From positions 12,797,764-12,861,763 of the forward strand of contig NC_044499.1 of NCBI RefSeq assembly GCF_902362185.1: a stretch of 64,000 bases of DNA. The letters run 5' to 3'. Shown piece by piece: positions 51,014-61,462 of the stretch (position 1 is the first letter of the stretch; each line of letters begins with the position of its first letter). This DNA comes from Chanos chanos. Taxonomy: Eukaryota > Chordata > Actinopteri > Gonorynchiformes > Chanidae. Made by a program: the position numbers and the translations under genes. The notes under the pieces are model-generated. The model had not been told where the DNA came from. It made no database searches and worked only from the letters and a program-made list of their open reading frames with translations.

Positions 51014-51914
51014 ATGAAATAAGAGTTACGCTTTTTTTTCCCCTCTACAATTCCACGTAGAAGGTTATGTCAATATATTCAGACCAACGACAGTTATGAA
51101 AGAGTAATGAAAATATATATGTTGACACGGTAATAGTTTGACAGATTTTTTTTTTATATATATATATATATAAATATATAATTACAGTAAGCTCTACTTG
51201 CACTTGATCTTTCTCTACACTGTTTACATTCCAGAGAATATGGTTTTGAGGGTACAAGTTACATTGAAAATTGTATTGTCTTAAAGAAACTGAGGGCAGT
51301 ATGTTGCTTGTAATGGTTCTTGTGAGGCATCTATATAGTGACTGTATGTAAAATGATGAAGGACTGCTGTTTTTGTACTGTTGCTCTTCTTAACTTAATG
51401 AATTAACACAGCCTTAACTATTTATTTAATCTGGTAAGATCTCTCACTTTCACATTGTTATTATACGTTCCAGATGTAACTGGTCAACAGGTCTACTGGT
51501 CTACATCTTTGATGCAGACCTTTTAAGAGTTTTAAAATGTTTTAATGTTGTATTTGGATTGTTAATTAATTTTGTTACTCTTAAGCAGAAACAGAAGTAT
51601 CGTCTAATTGGTTTTTGTAAGAATTAAACAATTCTGGGTTTTGAAAACTTATTTAACTATTTATGTTAAAGCTCTTATAAACATCTTCAGTATTTGTCTG
51701 AAGCTTTTTTTAAGATTAAAATGGACTAAGGATCCAGATGCACTCAACTGTTGCTGGAATATTTATGTTTTAAATTTATTTTATTTATCTGAAACTATCT
51801 TAAAATAACAAACTTGTCAGTTTAGCACAGTAATATGTGTCATATGTTAGGTTTACCAAAATGTGTGTTATAGTGTCACCAGTAAAAGCATGTTAGATCC
51901 TCTCACAACATCGC

Positions 51915-51920
51915 AATAAA
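51915..51920 (+). terminator. candidate pnp polyadenylation signal
   Basis: An aataaa hexamer 0.9 kb after the pnp stop codon, following an AT-rich 3'UTR and followed by a tt/gt-rich stretch at 51945-51965. Confidence 0.5.
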
Positions 51921-54723
51921 ACTATCTCAGAATCCACATGTAAAGCTTATTGGGGTTTTTTCTTCCTCAGTCTGTCTTCTATTTCGTCTCTCTGTATCTC
52001 AGGTTTTTACTGTCTCTTATGTATAAAACATACATTTGCAGACTGTAAACAATATATACTTAACGTTACTGTCAAATTCCTTTTCAGCTCAAAACATTCC
52101 ACTCCTCTCCGCCGCCCATCTTTTGGGAAACATTTCCATGACGTCATGGCAGGAATTGCTGTCCTTACATGGCTCTTTTTCCAGACCCGTGTATTCCCTC
52201 CCTTTTTTCACTTCCTACACCAATCCTGTGGTGCCCTTGAGAATTGCTTCAACGTGTTCCAGTTTTACTTAAAACATGCCCTCTTCCTCCTCTCATTGTT
52301 TACGTCCCCTGGTTACTCATTGCAAAACAAACAATGCATGTGGTAACAGATATACACGTTTTCAATATTTCAGAACTGTTTTAAAAGCCTTTGTTTTTGT
52401 TTTTTATGGCATTTTAAGTCAGAAAATATATCCCACCATTATCTTATTTTGTATGCTTATTTCGTACAGTAAGGACCAAGCTGTAACGACACTGTTGTCA
52501 GTTTAGAGTGTGAGGCTGTCGCTGAAGTATACATACTGGTTCTAAATGCCCAGAGTTCGGCTGCGTTGCTCCCCTCTCAAATCTTTTCCCTGGCTGCCAG
52601 GTAATGCTTGGATGAAATTCTACCTTGACAAATGTACAGCAGTAGTTAAACCACGACTACAGGATAGGACAGTCTGTACTTGCCGCTCGTGAAAAAACTA
52701 TACTTTTGTGCTCAGCTACTTTTATTGGTGGCCTGGACTCAGACCGTTTAGTCTATAAATCTTAATGAACACATTTACTTTAAAAGTTTCAATCAGTTTC
52801 TGAGTTAGTGTCAGATCTAATAGCAGCGTGGCTGGATCCGAGCATTCTTGACTCTGGCTCGAGGTTCCACCATGTGGTGGAACATCGGAACAACACGTCT
52901 ATGGCCAGATGGTGTAGAATAGATGTGTTATATATAAAGCAGAGGAAAAACTGAATATACAATATTATGTTTTAAGAGATATAAATGCAGATTAAAAGCT
53001 GTCTGACTGTGGTTACTTTGTGTCATTCCCTAAAACGTTTGCCTGTTATTTCAGTGAAATAAGATTTTTTGACCTGAACATAATATGCTCTTGTATTATA
53101 TCCAGGTTACTTAGGGCACTTGGGACTGTGAATGTTACACACAGCATTGATCAGCTTAAGGCCACATGTCACATGGCAACATGTAAACTGAATATGGAAT
53201 AGATATGTGAGACTTATAGAGGTATTCACTCATAATTACAGAAAGACTAAGGGGTTACACTTCAAGTCTTTGTCTCACACCTGCTTAGAAGTGCAAGTTG
53301 TGCAGGATAAGAAATTAATAACATAAGATAAAGAGTTGTTTGTATATTGCTCATTGCTGTCAAAGTTAGGGGGATATATTAATTCTATTGTGGGTGTCAG
53401 ATTAGTCATAGTGAACTGCAGCAATAAATATTCGCTTCAACCATTTTAAAATAATCCTTGATAATGATATATGACCAAACAGTCAAATATACTTAAGGTA
53501 GGAAGTGGAACATGAGTGTTCCCCTTCAATTACTTCTCAGCTTCTAGCATCAGAAAAAATATATACCAGAGGAAAAGTACAGAGCTAGATCCTTGGGTTG
53601 CTATCAAAAACCACTACATTGAATTTGGGAAAGAACTATGGGAGAAAGTCAGTGAAACCCATGAAAGGAGGGGAAGACAACATAATGCATTTTTCAGTGT
53701 TTCTGAACATCTCAAGACACTGCCTCGTGTAGTTACACTCAATCACTGTAAGTTAAGAAAGCTAGTAAAGGAGAGAATTGTGAGGCCTAGGATTACTTAT
53801 AAAATATTGTTGAAAATCAACCTGCTTTTGGGGGGGGGGGGGGGGGGGGGGGGGGGAGAAGCTAGAGGCAAATTTACTTGTCTGGATAAAAAGCAGTATT
53901 TGAGATGTAAACCAAACTAGTTATCCTGCTAACAGTGTATCTGCGAAAAGCATGCTGGTGTCAGTATTATGCCGCGGAGATGCTTTGAAGCAGCATCTGT
54001 ATGAGTTGTGTAAACACTGAGCAGGAAAATGATGCTGATACATGTTCTAGAAGGATGGGACAAGAAAGAGGCATCCTTAAGCAGTAGCTACAATGATTCT
54101 AAGCAGGAACTAAAAGTAAGCAGTCACAGCTCAGGCTCAAATCCAGCAGCAAACCTGTCTTGAAAGTGTAGTTCAAATTTTTCTCTACACAGTTTGAAAC
54201 GCCTGAAAGACTGTGGGGGGAAAAACCGAAAAACCAAAACAAACTGTCTCCATCAGTTCGGAAACTCTAGCTGCTCTGAGGGGAGCAGAGCTCTTCCAAG
54301 TATGCACCGCAAATTGTCCGCAAATAGCTACTTGTGCGTTGTCAGGACATCATTATTTTGTTTATGTAGTACAGCAATAAGGGTTCACTCTAATTTTATA
54401 CTACATTAATAGTAGTATATTATTATATTAGTAATATTATATAACGTATTATATAGACAACATTATATAGACAACATTGCATTTGTATAAACAAACCAAC
54501 AAAAAAGTGAATTCTTGAACGGGAACAGTATTTCTAGTCTGTCATCTACAGTTGACAAACTATCACAACTACCGATCCAAACAGAAAAATAATTATGGAA
54601 AAAGTAATGAAGGTGGATGCCCTTCATTTACTTACAGTGTTACAAAGTGTTGTATATAATGTAAAAGTGTTCTTTGACAAATCTGTCACATGTTTATTTA
54701 TTTATTTACTTACGGGCAGAAAT
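51921..54723. other. non-coding interval between pnp and the GIMAP gene
   Basis: No gene is supportable. A 134-codon frame at 53516-53920 lacks an ATG start, ends in a polyglycine stretch made by a G run, and resembles nothing I know. Near 52535-52610 a short frame (VLNAQSSAALL) faintly recalls a LINE reverse transcriptase region, too short to call. Confidence 0.4.
53829..53858. repeat. poly-G run of about 30 bases
   Basis: An uninterrupted G homopolymer. Its true length is likely uncertain in any assembly. Confidence 0.9.
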
Positions 54724-54762
54724 AAGTTTCGATTCTCTAAGTTTCGAATTCGCGAAACCACT
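54724..54762 (+). promoter_or_regulatory. ISRE-like cluster upstream of the GIMAP gene
   Basis: Two agtttcga boxes (54725 and 54740) and one gcgaaacc box (54752, opposite sense) lie about 120-155 bp before the GIMAP start codon. The interferon-stimulated response element core is agtttcnntttc, so these are partial matches. Since GIMAP genes are immune-expressed the placement is suggestive, but binding is inference. Confidence 0.35.
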
Positions 54763-54879
54763 CAACGTTCTAGATACACGCAAGCATCAGCATTACGTTG
54801 TGCACATAACGCAGAGAGAGGAACAAAACGTTCAGCTCACACAACTTATTCATAGAAATAAAATCTGTTCTAAGATAAA

Positions 54880-57485
54880 ATGGAGATGGTTAGACAGAAC
54901 ATCTACACGCCTGATGACGGTAAGTAACACAACACTTCTCAATGTATTTTTATTTCACTGAATACTGACGAGGTTAGGCTGTGACTTTTCAAAACACATC
55001 GTCCAAACAAGAACAAAAAGTATGCGAACCAAACAGTGTGCGAACCAAGCTTATAAATCACTTTGGTGTAATATTCAGGTGAAGTACTGACTACGTTAAA
55101 ACACTGGACACAGTGACATGTCGATTAAGAACAGAAATCACGACAGTGCGATACACTAAAACAATTTTATATTTTACTCTTATCTGAAAGACAGCGAAGG
55201 TAACACACTTGAGCATATTAATCTTTTTATCGTTATGTCTGAACACTCATAAAAGTGGACATTAATATTTTACGCGACAATCCTTTTAAATCTCGACCTG
55301 CTACAATGAGCAATGTCGGCGTCGGTCAGGGCGACTGTCCAGCAATATTGTGGGGGCCAACCCCCTTATTCAGTTTTCCACAAATCTCGGATTTTTCATG
55401 AAAAGCATCGTTGTCTGTGAGTCTACAGTCGATAGACAAATCGGCAAAGAACAGTCAAACATCTTATTTTAGGTAAAGGAAAACGCAGTCATGACCATAG
55501 AAATGCGAGGAAAACAATAAGGAAGTTCAAAATCCAATTTGTTGGGTCATTATTAGACGTTGTTGATACTGACAGTGGGCTCGCCAAACAAGCAACCTTT
55601 GAAACCAGCAACTCGTAATCGTGTTTTGGTCGCACTGCAAAGCTCGCAGAAATTAAACCATTTAACAGGCTCCTTTTGAGGTTAAATTTGAGGGGTTTTT
55701 TTGAGCTGTACTATTGTTGATAACTCGTACTTACACCCTACACTTTTATGAACTTGAACTTCATCATTTTGGAAATGGTGATACTATAGAACTTCAAAGA
55801 ATTCAGGCAAAAAGAGTTGTTCAGGTCATTATTGTTGGATTATAGTAGCCTATAATTGGTGTTAAACACATTTTCTGGTACATAAAGATGTGTACACTGA
55901 GTTTGGGATATTGTCAATTATATAACAGCAATTAAAGCTGTTTGGGAGTATACCTGTTTAGGTTAAATGGACAGTGGTTCTGACTGAATAATTTTTTACA
56001 GATGATCAGCAAGAACATGTTCAGAGTCGTCGAGGCAGAAGCTGGTTCAGAGGACCAGACAGATGCAATCATGGTGAGGGCTCCCAGTCAGCGAACAAAT
56101 CTTCTGACATTGGGCCAAAACAAAGCTCCAAGCTTCCTCATCATCCCTCTGTCCATTCCAACCACTCTCCGCCAGCTCAGCTGCGTTTAGTGCTAGTCGG
56201 GAGAACAGGAGCAGGAAAAAGTGCCACAGGAAACAGCATTTTAGGAAGAAATTGTTTTAAATCTGAACTGAACATGAGCTCAGTGACAACATCATGTGAA
56301 AAAGAATGTGGCTTGGTGCAGGGTCGAAACCTAGAAATCATTGACACGCCCGGTCTGTTTGACACCTCACTCTCTCCAGAGGCCGTGCAAAAAGAATTGC
56401 TGAGGTGTATAACTCTGTGCTCACCTGGTCCTCATGCGCTTCTACTAACCATTCCAATTGCACGATTCACAGAGGAGGAGCAGAAGAGCGTAGAGATAAT
56501 CCAAAACGTATTCCAGGAAAAAGTCACTCGCTACACAATCATAATTTTCACAAGAGCAGATGAGCTGGAAGGAGAGCCCATTCAGGCATTTATTAAGAGG
56601 CAGGATAAAAAAATCCAAGATCTGGTGGAGTGCTTTGGTAGGCGCTACGTAGCCTTCAACAACAAAGCCAGTGGAGATAAAAAACAAGTGACACAGCTCC
56701 TAAGGATGGTTGAAGGCGTACTTGCTCAGAATGAAAACTGTCATTTTACAAACCAGGCAACAGAAGATGTGGAAAGAGCCATCGACGAACTGGTGCAGAA
56801 AGAGATGCAGAAAGTCAGAGAGAAGGCAAAGGCTTGTCTTCATAAATCCAATCAAGACATGGAGAAGGAACGGCAGGAAGCAGACAGACACAGGAAGCGT
56901 ATCCAAAGTGAAATTTGTCAAATACAAGTAGATTTGCAGAGTGAAAGGGCTCGCAACCAACCAGTACCAGGCAGAGCACAACGACTTGAGGCAGCTCTTC
57001 AACGGAAGATGGAGCGTCTCCAAGAGCTGGAGGAAGAAGAGGAGAGAAGAAAAAAGCGTCAGAGGGACACGGAAAATGGTCTTGATGCTTGGGTTCGTGA
57101 AGAAGAGTGTAGAATAAAAATAGATATTCGTCAAGGTCAACCAAACTCCACAGATTACCTGGAGAGGCTGAGGCCCTATCTCAAATATGCTGCCCTTATG
57201 GCAGGAGGGGTGGGAATTGGACTTGGGGGCCCAATGCTTTGGAGTGCAATGGCCTCTACAGCACCTGTAGTTGAAGTTGGATTAGGAGCACAGTTAGGTG
57301 GAATGATGGGAACCATGTTGGGGTATGGAGGTGCTGGCGTTCAATCCCTACTTGCAACACTAGGGGCTCGGGCTGCTTTGCAGGGTGCAGGGGCCACAAT
57401 GGGAGCAGCCACACTTGGGGGAGCAGCATTTCAAGGGGCAGCAAATGTAGCCCCTTTGATGGCAAGCCAGTGTTCCATCCAGTAA
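54880..57485 (+). CDS. GIMAP/IAN family GTPase (AIG1-type)
   Basis: GIMAP proteins are membrane-associated GTPases of immune cells, greatly expanded in fish. Exon 1 (54880-54919) encodes MEMVRQNIYTPDD and joins in phase with exon 2 (56002-57485) to give 507 residues. A polar, serine/histidine-rich linker precedes the GTPase core. The core holds P loop GRTGAGKS (about 80-87), switch II DTPG (about 128-131), the family box PGPHALLLTIPIARFTEEEQ and a TRADEL G4 motif (about 197-202). A long charged coiled coil follows (about 270-380, runs of RKRIQSE, RLQELEEEEERRKKRQR). The last about 95 residues are glycine/alanine-rich and hydrophobic (MAGGVGIGLGG, LGGMMGTMLGYGGAG, GAGATMGAATLGGAAF), a candidate membrane-inserting tail. 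The exact paralogue is not assignable. The start at exon 1 is inferred from the splice phase; translation from within exon 2 would lose the linker. Confidence 0.88.
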
Positions 57486-58574
57486 GCATCCTTTATAAAG
57501 CTAAAAGGTACTTTAAGGTATAAATGCTTTAAATTTTTTTCTTTTATTATTTTTAATATATCATTTATTCTTCTGCCAACAATGATGTATACAAATGAAG
57601 TGTGTAACCGGAAAAAAACCCCGATTGATTAGCTGGATGGGGGTATTTCTGCTCAAAACTTTTGTTTAAGTATACTGATTAGGAGTGAAAAAAAAAAACA
57701 TTTTTGAAACATATATTAATAGCAGATAATCACACAAGTAAATAGGCTAATCTCATTTGGTTCATTTTGTTTTATGAGTGGTCAAGGATAACATTCTACT
57801 ATGAGCAAATAATTAGCATTTCTTCTTTATTAAAGTACTGTCAGCAAATGTTTAAAATTACATGGAGCTCAGTAATACAGTGAAGGATTTTCTTTCCTTT
57901 TCTCTGGTGAGTGTTAATCACATTTATGTTAACAGCGTTAAAGCATTTAAGTATCTATTAAGCACCTCTGAATCGTGTGTGTGTGTGTGTGTACCTGTAT
58001 TTCTTCAGCATGGGTTTGGAGGTGGGACACAGGTGATTTGAGGGCTTCAGTGCAAACAAGAATAAAAGCTGCCAAGAAACAGTTTATTTATGAAATACTA
58101 TACATATATAAACTGTATATATACAGTTTATTTATATATATATATTGTAAAGTTTAAGACAGTTCCTCTTGCAGGTGTTGAGACATTTGATTAGTCACCA
58201 GACTGTGAGTGTTAGGGGGCCAATAACTTGACGGTTCTGGGGTAGAAGCTGTTCCTCAGTCTAGATGTACATGACTGCACATAGTACTTGTAAATTGTAA
58301 ATTCTCTGTGATTACGCACACTCACTGTGAACAGTGAGCTTGTCTCTGCACCCATCCAACACACCAGCAGTGAGTTAACTAACCCACAGTTTTCACTAAA
58401 CCCACTTTTTAAACCCCCCCCCCCGGTAATGTAGTCAGTAAACACACCTTTGTGATTTGCAAGGTATTTAAAACCAAAGCTCTTAAAAATATAGAACCAA
58501 TTCTTAATCGTACCTACACAAAGCATTTTCTTGTCTCATCTGTGCCAGGCCCTTTGTCACTCCTACAACACAAT
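57486..58574. other. non-coding, nothing recognised
   Basis: GIMAP 3'UTR and intergenic sequence with a TG run (57977-57991), a TA-rich hairpin-like block (58096-58147) and a C run (near 58418). No gene seen. Confidence 0.45.
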
Positions 58575-58740
58575 ATTTTACATGTAAATTCACACTGTAG
58601 AGAGAGGGAGAGACCCCATGAGCGTCCAGCCAATCTGAAAACACATGAAAGTGTGCACGGTGGAGAGAGACCCCGCGGCTGTTTCCAGTATTGCAAATGC
58701 TTTACGCTGTGACACCGCCTGGAAACACGCAAAAACACAC
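58575..58740 (+). pseudogene. decayed C2H2 zinc-finger fragment
   Basis: A short frame reads RERERPHERPANLKTHESVH then GGERPRGCFQYCKCFTL, ending at an in-frame stop, with LETRKNTHI-like remains after it. It aligns with the end of finger 3, the linker and finger 4 of the gene at 61463 ([38 protein letters not shown]). The first part of finger 3, including its CxxC, is missing; the finger-4 CGK is now CKC. No N-terminal exons are nearby. It is a broken duplicate in the opposite orientation, about 2.7 kb from the intact gene. Confidence 0.7.
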
Positions 58741-58912
58741 ACATCCTTGCTGCTGAGTAAGTAACAAAATAGTGGCTGAGTAAATTAACTTAACAGCTTT
58801 TATCAGTGGTCTGACTTCCCTTGTCATTGATCAGTAAGGATTTGTAACAGGTGGTAAAAACAGCACAGTAAATCATTGGTGCTGTCCAGCCACCTATAAA
58901 GGACATGTACGA

Positions 58913-59145
58913 GGAGAGATGTCTGAGCCCTCTGCATCACCAGGGACCCCACACACCCTGGCCATAGTCTGTGTGTCCCCCTGCGATCTAGCAGGGAGTC
59001 ACAGCCAGCCATGGTCTGAAGGTTAGAGAACTAGGCTTGTGACTGGAAGGTTGCTGGTTCAATTCCCAAGTCCAACATCCATGGCCGTGTGCCCGGACAC
59101 CTGTTGTGTGGTCCCTGGTGATGCAGAGGGCTCAGGCATCTCTCC
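58913..59145. repeat. inverted repeat (36-bp arms) enclosing a SINE head
   Basis: Arms 58913-58948 and 59110-59145 are reverse complements with one mismatch (core gagccctctgcatcaccag). The loop holds a tRNA-like piece at about 59010-59080: gttagagaactaggcttgtg, then ggttgctggttcaattccc, fitting pol III A- and B-box spacing of a fish SINE. The arms may be the remains of two oppositely placed copies of one repeat, or the ends of a MITE carrying the SINE. Confidence 0.65.
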
Positions 59146-59282
59146 CAAAAAGTGGGTCTAGTGAAAACTGTGAGGTGTCTTTGCGTGAGTCTATTATGAA
59201 CTATTCCGTGTAGTCAAACAAACTCTACATTAAAAAAAATATTGTTTTCCCACATACCTAGATTACAGACGCAACCTCCTGA

Positions 59283-59358
59283 CCACTTTTTTATGAAGTT
59301 TAAAGGTAGTTGTCAAACTTGCATAACAGCTCACTACCGCCGACTACTGAGTTGGAGT
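59283..59358 (-). repeat. decayed copy of the ggtggcggtaatgc module
   Basis: Read on minus it starts actccaac, then cggcggtagtg, then a gcaagtttgacaactacc hairpin-like middle and an A/purine-rich end. The 26 bases at 59333-59358 match the copy near the zinc-finger gene (63609-63634) at about 21 positions. No gene starts beside it now. Confidence 0.45.
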
Positions 59359-60747
59359 AAGAACCGAGGATTCACAACTACAGCGAATAAGCTCAAATGG
59401 GATAAATGCGATAATCAAATTATTAAGTTGAATAAATAATCGAAATGTAACCGTTTTTTTTAAATGAAAAACTGAATACATATTTATATTAAGTGATGTT
59501 CAGGTAAATCCCTGCATGTACTAATGACAAGCTCACTTAATATTCAAGTGAAAGCCGCCAAACTGTTTGACTATAGCAAACTAACTTTACCAATGTAGAT
59601 GACTGGATCAGTCCATTCAAGGTCAACCGGAACTGAAATCCTGTCAAACCAGTGTCTTTGAGAATGTAAAGCATGTAAAATAAAACATCACTTGCGAGCA
59701 TCCACTGATCTGCACTTTAACACTGATGTGAAATTAAGTCTCAAACCAAATTCTTCTCCTCCCTGCTAAATTTCATACAGTGCACTAACACACGTTGTAC
59801 TGACTCCATCTTGTGGTTGTGATCAGTCTGTCCACTTGGATGTCGACCAGCGGGGTTTGGCGTTCCAATTAGGACAGTGTGTCCAAACACAAGCTGTAAG
59901 AGAACAGCCTCCTCTGCTCTGCCTCTGCCTAAGGGGGTCACTGGCTCTGTTGAGCTTTTAATGCCGTACATATGCCTGACCGGGATTGCTGTGTTGGGAC
60001 TTCTACTGTTTTTGAAGTAAAATTCCTTTAACTTTAATCGTTTTGGCTGAAAACATTCCTAACACAGATGTTTCCTTGACCATTCTTGTTCCTTAAAGCT
60101 AATTTTGCCAACTCATCTATCTCCTCAATCCCTTTCACTCCCACGAACTAGACACCACAGGATTTAAATTCACAGGCCCATCCTCTGAACTTGAAAAAAT
60201 AACAAAGATTTCAAACAATATATCTTATATTTACAACAAATGACAATGCATTTTGACAGAGGTATAACATGTATAATGTATCATGTATAATTATAACATA
60301 ATGGCAGGTTCAACTGCTTTCACATACAAGGTTTATAAAATTTGCAGATTTCCTCAGACCTTCTTTAGGAGTGTTACCCACCCTCTCAATTTTCACAATA
60401 TTAGAAGGTGTTAGCAGCACTCTTAAGAAAAACACTCAACTTAGCTACAAGTTCAAGTCTGTATATGGATACGTTGACTGCTCCAAGAAATTTATGAAAT
60501 AACTTTCATGTGAATTCTTGACACTGTTCAGCAAAGGTTTAGAGAAAAGGTGTGTGGAAGCCTTCACTGCATATAAGCACAACTAGGCAAAAAAGATTTG
60601 AATTTAACCCACAGAGGATGTTAGTAATGAACTGCATACATATCGGCTCCAAATTATGTTTAAATTTGACTGACGACAATTCTGGACCAGCGGTGACTGG
60701 AGAAACAATATTACAGATGTGTTTTTCCTTGTTGCTGCCTCTGAGTC
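59359..60747. other. non-coding, nothing recognised
   Basis: AT-rich sequence between the repeat module and the LINE tail, with only short chance frames. Part of 60550-60747 could be further LINE sequence but shows no domain. Confidence 0.4.
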
Positions 60748-61095
60748 TTTTTTTTGCCCTTGTTCCGCGGTGGTGGAATAACCTTCCTCAGCCAATCAGA
60801 ACTGCGGAGTCTCTCGCCATCTTCCGCAGGAGACTGAAAACCCACCTTTTCAGAATCCACCTGTTCCCCAATGTGTAACCTATCTTTAGTCATGTTTTAT
60901 TACAAAAAAAACAAAAACAAAAACCCTTGTACCAACCTTGTCTCCTTGCTGCAGGATATACAGGAGCGCAGTACTGAAAATAATTAAGGTGCATTCCTAC
61001 TGTGATCTTTGCTTATGAGGTAGATAAACCTGATTGATGCACTAATTGTACGTCGCTCTGGTTTAAAAGTGTCTGCGAAATGCCAAATGTCTTAC
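60748..61095 (+). mobile_element. LINE 3' end, L2/CR1-type remnant
   Basis: The frame to 60878 reads PRWWNNLPQPIRTAESLAIF then RRRLKTHLFRIHLFPNV and a stop, the typical last stretch of a fish L2-group ORF2. The 3' tail to 61095 includes gtacgtcgctctggtttaaaa and gtctgcgaaatgccaaatgt, the conserved LINE tail I know from many fish genomes. The rest of the element is not present upstream, so this is a 5'-truncated copy. Confidence 0.75.
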
Positions 61096-61462
61096 AAATA
61101 TGGGGCAAACGGTCAATGAAATTTAATAAGCCGTACTGTGTACTAAACCAAATGCAAGGCCGTGAACTTAGGCCGTATGACACCTATTTTACCTGGTTTC
61201 TGTTGATAAATTAGGGCTGTGTCTCTCTAAATTGAGGGAGAGGAAAGAAAAAAGGCAATAACATCTTTAAAGAATTTCACATTTCACTCTTAGTGAATGC
61301 ATACTCCAGGAGCACCCAGAGCAAGACTGCCTCTCTACCCGAGCACTACATACTACGGTCCATTTTCAGTTACAAAAAAAAAAAAAACTATTGCCTTTAA
61401 ACATCTGTCTAAATCTGACCAGTGTGCATGTTGATTTGTTTGTGGTTGCAGCTCTCATTGTT

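Noticed and set aside
52510-52680. Possible LINE fragment (VLNAQSSAALL)
   Set aside because: Only about a dozen suggestive residues; too short to separate from chance.
53516-53920. 134-codon frame ending in polyglycine
   Set aside because: No ATG start, no recognised domain, and the glycine stretch comes from a G homopolymer.
56445-57144. Minus-strand frames of up to 146 codons in the GIMAP exon
   Set aside because: Antisense shadows of the GIMAP coding sequence.
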